Assembly (NCBI GenBank): GCA_963839365.1
Contig: CAWIUT010000001.1
Location: 434,001 to 498,000, forward strand
DNA length: 64,000 nt
Direction: 5' to 3'
From: DASSKA01 sp963839365
Lineage (GTDB): Bacteria; Actinomycetota; Actinomycetes; Propionibacteriales; Nocardioidaceae
Shown: in pieces, positions 48,461 through 56,456 of the stretch
Layout: each line of letters starts with the position of its first letter
Numbering within the stretch: position 1 is the stretch's first letter
The notes under the pieces: generated by a model
What the model was told of the DNA's origin: nothing
Seen by the model: only the letters and a program-made list of their open reading frames with translations
Databases searched by the model: none
Translations under genes and position numbers: made by a program

Positions 48461-49951
48461 ATGGCTGCCACGGATGTTCCTGCCCGCGCCGGTTCGGCGT
48501 CGGGCAGGTCGGTGTTCGAGTACGCGCCGGCGCCGGAGCCGCGCTCGATCGTCGACATCGCCTCGTCGTACGGGCTGTTCATCGGCGGCGAGTTCACCGA
48601 CCCGGTGGCCGGGGGGTCGTTCAAGACGATCAACCCGGCGTCCGAGGAGGTGCTGGCCGAGGTCGGTGCGGCCGACGAGGCCGACGTGGACGCGGCGGTG
48701 AGGGCGGCGCGGCGGGCCTATGCCCGGGTGTGGTCGAAGATGCCGGGCCGGGAGCGGGGCAAGTACCTGTTCCGGATCGCGCGGATCATCGCCGAGCGGT
48801 CCCGCGAGCTCGCGGTGCTGGAGTCCTTGGACAACGGCAAGCCCATCAAGGAGTCCCGCGACTTCGACGTGCCGACCGCGGCCGCGCACTTCTTCTACTA
48901 CGCGGGATGGGCCGACAAGCTCGAGTACGCCGGCCTCTCGACGGCAGGGCACGGGTCTCCGCAGCCGTTGGGTGTGGCGGGGCAGGTGATCCCGTGGAAC
49001 TTCCCGCTGCTGATGCTGGCCTGGAAGGTGGCGCCGGCGCTGGCGTGCGGGAACACCGTGGTGCTCAAGCCTGCCGAGACCACGCCGTTGTCGGCGTTGC
49101 TGTTCGCGCAGATCTGCCAGCAGGCCGACCTGCCACCCGGGGTGGTCAACATCGTCACCGGCGCCGGGGCGACCGGGCAGGCGGTCGTCGCGCACGACGA
49201 CGTGGACAAGGTGGCCTTCACCGGCTCGACCGAGGTGGGCCGGGCGATCGCGAGGACGGTGGCCGGCAGCCGCAAGAAGGTGACCCTGGAGCTCGGCGGC
49301 AAGGCCGCCAACGTGGTCTTCGACGACGCGCCTCTCGACCAGGCGGTCGAGGGCATCGTGAACGGGATCTTCTTCAACCAGGGCCACGTCTGCTGCGCCG
49401 GGTCCCGCCTGCTGGTCCAGGAGTCGGTGGCCGAGGAGGTGCTGGACAGGCTCAAGGCCCGGATGGCCACGCTGCGCATCGGTGACCCGCTGGACAAGAA
49501 CACCGACGTCGGCGCGATCAACTCCGCGGCCCAGCTGGCCCGGATCACCGAGCTGTCCGAGGTCGGGGAGGCCGAGGGAGCCGGGCGCTGGTCGCCGCCG
49601 TGCGCGCTGCCCGAGCGGGGGTTCTGGTTCCCGCCCACGATCTTCACCGGGGTCTCCCAGGCCCACCGGATCGCCCGGGAGGAGATCTTCGGGCCGGTGC
49701 TGTCGGTGCTGACCTTCCGGACCCCGGCCGAGGCCGTCGCCAAGGCCAACAACACCCCCTACGGGCTCTCCGCCGGGATCTGGACCGACAAGGGGTCGCG
49801 GATCCTGTGGATGGCCGACCAGCTGCGCGCCGGGGTGGTGTGGGCCAACACGTTCAACAAGTTCGACCCGACCAGCCCCTTCGGCGGCTACAAGGAGTCC
49901 GGCTACGGCCGCGAGGGCGGCCGCCACGGACTGGAGGGCTACCTGAGATGA
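48461..49951 (+). CDS. Aldehyde dehydrogenase (full length)
   Basis: An NAD(P)-dependent aldehyde dehydrogenase of 496 residues, likely oxidising acetaldehyde released by DeoC. The oxidoreductase motifs are intact: GQVIPWNFPLLMLAWKVAPAL, FTGSTEVGRAI (nucleotide site), LELGGKAANVV (general-base Glu) and NQGHVCCAGSRL (nucleophilic Cys), followed by EEIFGPVLSVLTF. The ~40 N-terminal residues before the fold are a low-complexity leader. The start lies 15 nt after deoC and the stop overlaps the next, half-length ALDH gene (ATGA), suggesting the two products act together. Confidence 0.92.
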   Translation: MAATDVPARAGSASGRSVFEYAPAPEPRSIVDIASSYGLFIGGEFTDPVAGGSFKTINPASEEVLAEVGAADEADVDAAVRAARRAYARVWSKMPGRERGKYLFRIARIIAERSRELAVLESLDNGKPIKESRDFDVPTAAAHFFYYAGWADKLEYAGLSTAGHGSPQPLGVAGQVIPWNFPLLMLAWKVAPALACGNTVVLKPAETTPLSALLFAQICQQADLPPGVVNIVTGAGATGQAVVAHDDVDKVAFTGSTEVGRAIARTVAGSRKKVTLELGGKAANVVFDDAPLDQAVEGIVNGIFFNQGHVCCAGSRLLVQESVAEEVLDRLKARMATLRIGDPLDKNTDVGAINSAAQLARITELSEVGEAEGAGRWSPPCALPERGFWFPPTIFTGVSQAHRIAREEIFGPVLSVLTFRTPAEAVAKANNTPYGLSAGIWTDKGSRILWMADQLRAGVVWANTFNKFDPTSPFGGYKESGYGREGGRHGLEGYLR

Positions 49952-50856
49952 CACCCCGCAACAGCAAGGCCGACAGCAAGCGGGAACCGGGCTCCCGGCT
50001 GGACGTGCGCAAGACCCACAAGCTGTTCATCGGCGGCGCGTTCCCCCGCTCGGAGTCGGGCCGCACCTACGAGGTCGCCGACGCCAAGGGCCGGTTCCTG
50101 GCCAACGCCGCGCGCGCCTCCCGCAAGGACGCCCGCGACGCGGTGGTCGCGGCCCGCAAGGCGTTCGGCGGGTGGGCCGGCCGCACCGCCTACAACCGCG
50201 GCCAGGTGGTCTACCGGATCGCCGAGGTGCTCGAGGGCCGCCGCGCCCAGCTCACCGACGAGCTCGCCCGCACCGAGGGCGTCGCCACGCGGCAGGCCGA
50301 GCACACCGTCGACGCCAGCATCGACCGGCTGGTCTGGTACGCAGGCTGGGCCGACAAGGTCGCCCAGGTCACCGGCAGCGCCAACCCGGTCGCCGGACCG
50401 TTCTACAACTTCTCCCAGCCCGAGCCCACCGGTGTGGTCGCCGTCATCGCTCCGCAGCAGGCCAGCCTGCTCGGGCTGGTCTGCGTGCTCACGCCGGTCA
50501 TCGTGACCGGCAACACCGCCGTGGTGGTCTCCTCCCACAGCCGGCCACTGCCCGCAGTCACCTTCACCGAGGTGCTCGCCACCTCCGACGTCCCCGCCGG
50601 TGTGGTCAACCTGCTCACCGGCGACCCCGCCGAGATCGGCCCATGGCTCGCCTCCCACCTCGACGTCAACGGCATCGACCTCACCGGCGTCGACGACCCC
50701 GAGCTGGCCCGCACCCTCGAGGAGCAGGCCGCCGAGAACCTCAAACGAGTCCGCCGCCCCGCCGACGGCCCCGTCGACTTCGAGGCCGACCCCGGCCTGA
50801 CCCCCATGACCACCTTCTTGGAGACCAAGACCGTCTGGCACCCCATCGGCATCTGA
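49948..50856 (+). CDS. Half-length aldehyde dehydrogenase-like protein
   Basis: A 302-residue protein homologous to only the N-terminal cofactor-binding half of aldehyde dehydrogenases: KLFIGGAFPRSESGRTYEV at the start, then DRLVWYAGWADKVAQV and PTGVVAVIAPQQASLLGLV. The fold's FTGS, general-base Glu and catalytic Cys regions are missing. Instead, after LTGDPAEIGPWLASHLDVNGIDLTGV, it closes with a short tail ending ETKTVWHPIGI. It has no frameshift or internal stop, so this is not an obvious decayed gene. It is coupled to the full-length enzyme by a 4-nt overlap. A structural or regulatory partner, or a cofactor-binding pseudoenzyme, is the likely role. Confidence 0.8.
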   Translation: MTPRNSKADSKREPGSRLDVRKTHKLFIGGAFPRSESGRTYEVADAKGRFLANAARASRKDARDAVVAARKAFGGWAGRTAYNRGQVVYRIAEVLEGRRAQLTDELARTEGVATRQAEHTVDASIDRLVWYAGWADKVAQVTGSANPVAGPFYNFSQPEPTGVVAVIAPQQASLLGLVCVLTPVIVTGNTAVVVSSHSRPLPAVTFTEVLATSDVPAGVVNLLTGDPAEIGPWLASHLDVNGIDLTGVDDPELARTLEEQAAENLKRVRRPADGPVDFEADPGLTPMTTFLETKTVWHPIGI

Positions 50857-50890
50857 CCCGAGCAGGTCGCCCCCCGGTGTGCACGGCACA

Positions 50891-51523
50891 ATGACGACCG
50901 TGCGTGCCCAGGTGATCGTGCTGGCAGGCCCCTCGGGCTCCGGGAAGTCCCGGCTCGCCCGCCGGCTCGGTCTGCCGGTCCTGCCCCTCGACGACTTCTA
51001 CCGTGACGGGGACGACCCGGCCTTGCCGCGGCTGCGGATGGGGGTCGTCGACTGGGACGATCCCGCGTCCTGGCTGCGTGACGAGGCGCTGGCCGCCGTC
51101 GAGCGGCTCTGCCGGCACGGTCACGTGGATGCGCCGGTCTACGACCTCGCCCACGACGGCCGGGTCGGGCATCGCCTGCTGGAGCTCGGCCGCACGTCGT
51201 ACTTCGTCGCTGAGGGCATCTTCGCGCACGAGATCGTGCCCCAGTGCCGTGAGCTGGGCCTGCTCGCGGAGGCGATCTGTGTGCGGCACCACCCGCTCGT
51301 CACGTTCTGGCGGCGGCTCACCCGGGACCTTGCCGAGCGCCGCAAGCCGCCACGGGTGCTGCTGCAGCGCGGGCTGCTCCTGCTCCGGGCCGAGCCGGAA
51401 GTGGTCGCCCGGGCGGTGGCGATGGGATGCCGCCCGTTGCGGCCGGAGCAGGCGTGGCAGCGCGTCAGGACGTTGCTGAGCCGCTCGCCTGCTCCTCCTC
51501 CAAGGCCTGGTAGCAGGGCTTGA
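50891..51523 (+). CDS. udk: Uridine kinase-like protein
   Basis: A P-loop kinase of 210 residues that would phosphorylate uridine/cytidine with ATP or GTP. The Walker A loop is GPSGSGKS at residues 13-20; LPLDDFYRDGDDP follows the family pattern for the catalytic Asp and substrate binding, and VVDWDDPASW is typical of actinobacterial members. The ATG at 50891 is chosen; a GTG at 50879 would add only four residues. The stop lies inside the convergent add gene, so the two 3' ends overlap by 59 nt. It fits the surrounding nucleoside salvage genes. Confidence 0.85.
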   Translation: MTTVRAQVIVLAGPSGSGKSRLARRLGLPVLPLDDFYRDGDDPALPRLRMGVVDWDDPASWLRDEALAAVERLCRHGHVDAPVYDLAHDGRVGHRLLELGRTSYFVAEGIFAHEIVPQCRELGLLAEAICVRHHPLVTFWRRLTRDLAERRKPPRVLLQRGLLLLRAEPEVVARAVAMGCRPLRPEQAWQRVRTLLSRSPAPPPRPGSRA

Positions 51524-52565
51524 TGGTCTCGTCGATCAGCACCAGCCGCTGGTCGAACGGCAAGAACGCCGACTTCATCGCGTTCAGGGTCAGCCACCGC
51601 AGGTCGTGCACGTCGTAGCCGAAGGCGTCGACGAGCTGGGACATCTCCCGGCTCATCGACGTGCCGCTCATCAGCCGGTTGTCGGTGTTGACCGTGACCC
51701 GGAACCGCAGCCTGGCCAGCAGTCCGATGGGGTGCTCGGCGATCGATGGCGCGGCCCCGGTCTGCACGTTCGAGGAGGGGCACATCTCCAGCGGGATCCG
51801 CTTGTCCCGCACGTAGGACGCCAGCCGGCCCAGCTGCGAGGTGCCGTCGGGGCCGGTGGTCACGTCGTCGATGATGCGCACGCCGTGCCCGAGCCGGTCC
51901 GCGCCGCACCACTGGATGGCCTGCCAGATCGACGGCAGGCCGAAGCCCTCCCCGGCATGGATGGTGAAGTGCGCATTCTCGCGCTGGAGGTACTCGAACG
52001 CGTCGAGGTGCCGGGTCGGCGGGTAGCCGGCCTCGGCGCCGGCGATGTCGAAGCCGACCACGCCCTGGTCGCGGTAGGCGACCACCAGCTCTGCGATCTC
52101 GTTGGAGCGGGCCTGGTGCCGCATGGCCGTCAGCAGCTGCCGGACGACGATGGGCCGACCGGTCCGGCCGGCGGTCTGCTCGCCCTCCTCCAGACCCGCC
52201 TTGACCGCCTCGACGACCTGCTCGAGGGAGAGTCCCTGCTCCAGGTGCTGCTCGGGTGCGTAGCGGATCTCGGCGTAGATCACGCCGTCCTCGGCGAGGT
52301 CCTCCACCGCCTCCCGGGCCACCCGGCGCAGGTGGTCGGCGGTCTGCATCACCGCGACGGTGTGCGCGAAGGTCTCCAGGTAACGCTCGAGGGAGCCGGA
52401 GTTCGCGGAGTCCTCGAACCAGCGTCCCAGCCCCTCGGCGTCTCCGGCCGGCAGCTCGTGCCCCGCCTCGGCCGCCAGCTCGAGCACCGTCCGCGGCCGC
52501 AGCCCGCCGTCGAGGTGGTCGTGCAGCAGCACCTTGGGGGCGCTGCGGACCAGCTCACTCCTCAC
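51465..52565 (-). CDS. add: Adenosine deaminase
   Basis: A zinc amidohydrolase converting (deoxy)adenosine to (deoxy)inosine, 366 residues. The metal ligands are H15 and H17 (LLHDHLDGG), the HAGEGFG motif carries the catalytic Glu, and a late Asp lies in VTVNTDNRLMSGTSMS. In most characterised enzymes this last motif reads S-D-D-P; here the second Asp is Asn, a feature I believe is shared by an actinobacterial subgroup. The start is at 52565, overlapping the cupin stop by 11 nt, and the end overlaps the uridine kinase gene by 59 nt on the opposite strand. Confidence 0.92.
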   Translation of the reverse strand: MRSELVRSAPKVLLHDHLDGGLRPRTVLELAAEAGHELPAGDAEGLGRWFEDSANSGSLERYLETFAHTVAVMQTADHLRRVAREAVEDLAEDGVIYAEIRYAPEQHLEQGLSLEQVVEAVKAGLEEGEQTAGRTGRPIVVRQLLTAMRHQARSNEIAELVVAYRDQGVVGFDIAGAEAGYPPTRHLDAFEYLQRENAHFTIHAGEGFGLPSIWQAIQWCGADRLGHGVRIIDDVTTGPDGTSQLGRLASYVRDKRIPLEMCPSSNVQTGAAPSIAEHPIGLLARLRFRVTVNTDNRLMSGTSMSREMSQLVDAFGYDVHDLRWLTLNAMKSAFLPFDQRLVLIDETIKPCYQALEEEQASGSATS

Positions 52566-52923
52566 GGTTCACCGTCTCCGGGCTGAACGCGGGCAGACAG
52601 ACCGCGACGTACTCCGTCTCCTCCTCACCGGTGGAGTAGCAGACCCGCTCCCCTGCCCGCACCAGCAGCGCCTGCCCGGCGCGCACATCGACCGTCTTCA
52701 CGCCACCGAGCTCGGAGGGCACCTCGGCGCGCACCATCCCCCGCAGCACCAGGGTCACCTCGTCGAACTCCGGGGTCTGGGCCGGCTCGGACCATCCCGC
52801 CGGGGCCTGCATGTGAGCCACGGACACCGTCTCGGTCTCGGTGCTCACCCGTCCGACGTACTCGTCGATGACCTTCCCCCCCGGGACCGGGATCCGAGTG
52901 GGTGCGGAGATAAGTTCAGCCAT
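52555..52923 (-). CDS. Small cupin-domain protein upstream of add
   Basis: A single-domain cupin of 122 residues: PEFDEVTLVLRGMVRAEV and VRAGQALLVRAGERVCYSTGEE match the two half-motifs, but the metal His residues of classic cupins are mostly replaced (only E-E-type acids remain). It may therefore bind a ligand without metal. It starts at an ATG (52923) in a 36-nt divergent region shared with the MaoC gene, and its stop overlaps add by 11 nt, so it is probably translated with the deaminase. The function is unknown. Confidence 0.78.
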   Translation of the reverse strand: MAELISAPTRIPVPGGKVIDEYVGRVSTETETVSVAHMQAPAGWSEPAQTPEFDEVTLVLRGMVRAEVPSELGGVKTVDVRAGQALLVRAGERVCYSTGEEETEYVAVCLPAFSPETVNREE

Positions 52924-52959
52924 GGGAGCATTCAAGCATCCGAACCGAGAGGGCAACGA

Positions 52960-53412
52960 ATGCGCGTTTTCTCCAGCTTCGACGAGGTCGACGCGGCGGT
53001 CGGTGAGGAGCTCGGCACCAGCGACTGGCTGAGGGTCGACCAGGACCGGGTCGACGCGTTCGCCGACGCCACCGGGGACCACCAGTGGATCCACGTCGAC
53101 GTGGAGCGGGCCGCGAAGGGACCGTTCGGCGGGACCATCGCGCACGGCTACCTGACCTTGTCGCTGGTCCCCCATTTCAGTGCCCAGATCTTCTCGCTGG
53201 AGACACCCGGCGCCCGGCTCAACTACGGCGTGAACAAGGTGCGCTTCCCCAGCCCGGTGAAGGTCGGCTCCCGGCTGCGGGCCACCGCGACGCTCGCAGA
53301 GCTGTCCGACGTACCAGCGGGCAAGCAGATGGTCGTCAGGTACGTGATCGAGATCGAGGGCGAGGACAAGCCCGCCTGCGTCGCCGAGGCGGTCGTGCTG
53401 CTGCTGTCCTGA
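52960..53412 (+). CDS. MaoC-like (R)-hydratase
   Basis: A hot-dog fold hydratase of 150 residues. The catalytic motif is present as AFADATGDHQWIHVD (Asp and His), followed by AKGPFGGTIAHGYLTLSLVP, the strongly conserved core of (R)-specific enoyl-CoA hydratases, and NYGVNKVRFPSPVKVGSRLR. The ATG at 52960 is preceded by GAGAGGG. It diverges from the cupin gene and converges with deoA, with 2 nt between stops. The likely substrate is a short-chain enoyl-CoA; the surroundings give no further clue. Confidence 0.92.
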   Translation: MRVFSSFDEVDAAVGEELGTSDWLRVDQDRVDAFADATGDHQWIHVDVERAAKGPFGGTIAHGYLTLSLVPHFSAQIFSLETPGARLNYGVNKVRFPSPVKVGSRLRATATLAELSDVPAGKQMVVRYVIEIEGEDKPACVAEAVVLLLS

Positions 53413-53414
53413 TA

Positions 53415-54707
53415 TCAGACGGTCACGCGGTCGAGGACGATCGGCGTCGGGACGTACGACGCACCCGGGGCGGCCACCCGGATGCCGCCCTCCAGGGCGG
53501 CCAGCGCGCGCTCGAACCGGCCCGGTTCGTCGGTGTGCAGGGTCAGCAGCGGCTGCCCCTCGGTCACCTGCTCACCGGGCTTGGCGTGGATCTGCACCCC
53601 GGCCGCGGCCTGCACCGGGTCCTCCTTGCGGGCGCGTCCCGCACCGAGCCGCCACGCGGCGAGCCCCACCGCCAGCGCGTCGAGCCGGGTCAGCACCCCG
53701 CCGGCCACCGCCGGCACGACGTGCGTCTCGCGGGCGGTGGGCAGCGGCGCCACCGGGTCGCCCCCCTGCGCGGCGATCATCGCCCGCCAGGTGTCCATCG
53801 CCGAGCCGTCCTTCAGCCGGTCGGCCGGGTCCACGTCGGGCATCCCGGCGGCGGCCAGCATCTCCCGGGCCAGGGCCACGGTCAGCTCCACCACGTCGGC
53901 GGGCCCGCCGCCGGCGAGCACCTCGACCGCCTCGGCGACCTCCAGGGCGTTGCCCGCGCTGCACCCGAGGGGGGTGCTCATGTCGGTCAGCAGCGCCACC
54001 GTGGTCACCCCGGCGTCGTGCCCGAGCGCGACCATCGTCTCGGCGAGCTCACGGGCCCGGGCCTGCTCCTTCATGAACGCGCCGGAGCCGACCTTGACGT
54101 CCAGCACCAGCGCGCCGGTTCCTTCGGCGATCTTCTTGCTCATGATCGAGGAGGCGATCAGCGGGATGGCCTCGACGGTCCCGGTCACGTCCCGCAGCGC
54201 GTAGAGCTTGCGGTCCGCGGGGGCCAGCCCGGCCCCCGCGGCGCACACCACCGCCCCGACATCCTCGAGCTGGGTCAGCATCTCCTCGTTGGACAGCGAC
54301 GCCCGCCAGCCGGGGATCGACTCCAGCTTGTCCAGGGTGCCGCCGGTGTGTCCCAGCCCGCGGCCGGACAGCTGCGGCACGGCCAGCCCGCAGGAGGCGA
54401 CCAGAGGAGCCAGCGGGAGGGTGATCTTGTCGCCGACTCCGCCGGTGGAGTGCTTGTCGGCGGTCCGCCGCGACAGCGAGGAGAAGTCCATCCGTTCCCC
54501 GGAGGCGATCATCGCGGAGGTCCAGCGCACGATCTCCCGCCGGTCCATCCCGTTGAGCAGCACCGCCATCGCCAGTGCCGCCATCTGCTCCTCGGCCACC
54601 ACACCCCGGGTGTAGGCGTCGACCACCCAGTCGATCTGCGCGTCGGACAGCTCGCCGCCGTCCCGCTTGGTGACGATCACCTCCACGGCGTCGAACGGCT
54701 CGCTCAT
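53415..54707 (-). CDS. deoA: Thymidine phosphorylase
   Basis: This enzyme splits thymidine/deoxyuridine with phosphate to base and deoxyribose-1-phosphate. Its 430 residues show the nucleoside phosphorylase II signature SGRGLGHTGGTLDKLESIPGW, ADKHSTGGVGDKITL (phosphate binding) and DVKVGSGAFMK. The ATG at 54707 overlaps the cdd stop (ATGA). It is the last gene of the six-gene importer/salvage operon starting at 60442. The deoxyribose-1-phosphate made here can enter the mutase/DeoC route encoded at 45-48 kb. Confidence 0.95.
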   Translation of the reverse strand: MSEPFDAVEVIVTKRDGGELSDAQIDWVVDAYTRGVVAEEQMAALAMAVLLNGMDRREIVRWTSAMIASGERMDFSSLSRRTADKHSTGGVGDKITLPLAPLVASCGLAVPQLSGRGLGHTGGTLDKLESIPGWRASLSNEEMLTQLEDVGAVVCAAGAGLAPADRKLYALRDVTGTVEAIPLIASSIMSKKIAEGTGALVLDVKVGSGAFMKEQARARELAETMVALGHDAGVTTVALLTDMSTPLGCSAGNALEVAEAVEVLAGGGPADVVELTVALAREMLAAAGMPDVDPADRLKDGSAMDTWRAMIAAQGGDPVAPLPTARETHVVPAVAGGVLTRLDALAVGLAAWRLGAGRARKEDPVQAAAGVQIHAKPGEQVTEGQPLLTLHTDEPGRFERALAALEGGIRVAAPGASYVPTPIVLDRVTV

Positions 54708-55159
54708 CGGCCCGCCTTCCGGTCGTCGAGATCGTCGGCCCCGAACGCGTCCGGCAGCACCTCGCTCATCGGCTTCACCCCGTGCGGAGTGGTGAGCAGG
54801 CAGTCCGGGCCGCCGTGCTCCCAGAGCAGCTGCCGGCAGCGGCCGCACGGCATCAGCACCGCGCCGCCCGCGTCCACGCAGTACACCGCGACCAGCCGCC
54901 CTCCTCCCGTCACGTGCAGCTGGGAGACCATCCCGCACTCCGCGCACAGCCCGACGCCGTACGCCGCGTTCTCCACGTTGCAGCCGGACACCACCCGGCC
55001 GTCGTCGACCAGGCCTGCCACGCCCACCGGGAAGCGGGAGTACGGCGCGTAGGCGTGCCGCATCGCGGCGACCGCCTCCTGGCGCAGGGACTCCCAGACC
55101 TCGGGACCGACCTGTGGACCGACCTGGGGGCCAGGCTCTGTCGGGTCACTCCTTGACAT
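54704..55159 (-). CDS. cdd: Cytidine deaminase
   Basis: A zinc enzyme converting cytidine/deoxycytidine to uridine/deoxyuridine. The 151 residues include GCNVENAAYGVGLCAECGM (zinc Cys and catalytic Glu) and LMPCGRCRQLLWE (the two other zinc Cys). Homologues usually start 12-18 residues before the AYAPYS motif, whereas this protein has a longer, Gly/Pro-rich leader. The ATG at 55159 is used; AAGGAG lies just inside it, which may mean a slightly later start. The ATG lies within the last codons of the permease gene, so it is coupled to the importer. Confidence 0.93.
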   Translation of the reverse strand: MSRSDPTEPGPQVGPQVGPEVWESLRQEAVAAMRHAYAPYSRFPVGVAGLVDDGRVVSGCNVENAAYGVGLCAECGMVSQLHVTGGGRLVAVYCVDAGGAVLMPCGRCRQLLWEHGGPDCLLTTPHGVKPMSEVLPDAFGADDLDDRKAGR

Positions 55160-56456
55160 AGGGCTCCCCGTCCGCGCCCGGGGCACGGACCCGTCCCACC
55201 AGGCCGGCCACCGCGAACAGCGTGGCGAGGTAGGGCAGCATGGCCCAGAAGCTGGAAGGAATCGCCACCGGCGTGTTGATGAACGACAGCACCGACTGCA
55301 GCGCGTCGGCGAAGCCGAACAGCAGCGCGGCGGCCACCGCCCCGCGCGGGCTCCACCGGCCGAAGATCACCGCCGCGAGAGCGATGAAGCCCTTCCCGGA
55401 GGAGATGTCCTTGGAGAAGCCTCCGATCGACCCGATGGTGAGCGCGGCGCCGGCCAGGCCGGCGATCGCTCCCCCGAGCATCACGTTCCGGTAGCGAACC
55501 GCCAGCACCTTGATGCCCACCGTGTCCGCCGCCTTCGGGTGCTCGCCGACCGCGCGGGTGCGCAGCCCCCACCGGGTCCGGAACAGCGCGACGTCGACGA
55601 GCACGATCAACACGTAGGTCATGTAGACGATGACCGTCTGGTCGAACAGCAGCGGCCCGAGGATCGGGATGTCGGACAGCACCGGGACCGCGACGTTCTG
55701 GAAGAATCCCGGGTCGTTGAGCGTGGAGGTGTTCGGCTGCATGAGCGCGTCGTAGACGAAGCCGGTCAGCCCGAGCGCGAACACGTTGAGCACCACGCCG
55801 AGCACCACCTGGTTGACCAGGTAGCGGATCGCGAAGACCGCCAGCAGCCAGCCCATCCCGGCACCGACGACCAGGGCGCCGAACACGCCGAGGTACAGGT
55901 TGTGCGTGATGCTGCCGAACAGGGCACCTGCCCAGGCGCCGGCGAGCATCTGCCCCTCGATCGCGATGTTGATGACGCCGGAGCGTTCACAGACCACGCC
56001 CGCCAGTGCGCCCAGGATCAGCGGAACGGCCCCGAAGATGGTCGCCTGGAGGAGCCCGAGCAGGTCGATGGACGTGCCCGCCCGTCCGGTGGTGGTCCAG
56101 CACAGGAACGAGACGACCAGACACAGGACGGTGGCGGTCAGCACCCACTTCATCGCGTGCCGTGGGAACCCGCGAGCGATCTGCCAGACGCCGAGGGCAC
56201 CGACGACCGCGCCGAGCACGATCGCGGTCAGCCGGGCAGGCAGCACCAGGTTCGGCACCGCCACGGCGGTGCCGGACAGCTCGAACGACGCGTCGACGCC
56301 CGCCTTGGAGCCGAGGCCCAGTCCGAGCGCGCACAGCACCCCGGCCAGCACCAGGGCGCTGCCGGTGATGATCCGGTGGCGGACCGTGACCGGACGCTCC
56401 TCGACCCTGAGCTCGACGACATCGGTGTCGCCGGAGGCCAGCTCCGTCGTGGTCAT
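55146..56456 (-). CDS. Nucleoside ABC importer permease 2
   Basis: A 436-residue BPD-type permease of the BMP/RbsC family, with about ten membrane segments and the conserved GVICERSGVINIAIEGQML-type element, seen as GALAGVVCERSGVINIAIEG. The later RAVGEHPKAADTVGIKV segment is the coupling loop to the ATPase. It begins with a 40-residue soluble stretch. The ATG at 56456 overlaps the stop of the first permease (ATGA). With the neighbouring permease, ATPase and lipoprotein it should form a nucleoside uptake system like B. subtilis NupNOPQ. Confidence 0.9.
   Translation of the reverse strand: MTTTELASGDTDVVELRVEERPVTVRHRIITGSALVLAGVLCALGLGLGSKAGVDASFELSGTAVAVPNLVLPARLTAIVLGAVVGALGVWQIARGFPRHAMKWVLTATVLCLVVSFLCWTTTGRAGTSIDLLGLLQATIFGAVPLILGALAGVVCERSGVINIAIEGQMLAGAWAGALFGSITHNLYLGVFGALVVGAGMGWLLAVFAIRYLVNQVVLGVVLNVFALGLTGFVYDALMQPNTSTLNDPGFFQNVAVPVLSDIPILGPLLFDQTVIVYMTYVLIVLVDVALFRTRWGLRTRAVGEHPKAADTVGIKVLAVRYRNVMLGGAIAGLAGAALTIGSIGGFSKDISSGKGFIALAAVIFGRWSPRGAVAAALLFGFADALQSVLSFINTPVAIPSSFWAMLPYLATLFAVAGLVGRVRAPGADGEPYVKE

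Noticed and set aside
49948..50856. The half-length aldehyde dehydrogenase as a pseudogene
   Set aside because: There is no internal stop or frameshift, the start is coupled to the upstream gene and a distinct conserved-looking C-terminal tail exists, so it is listed as a real CDS.
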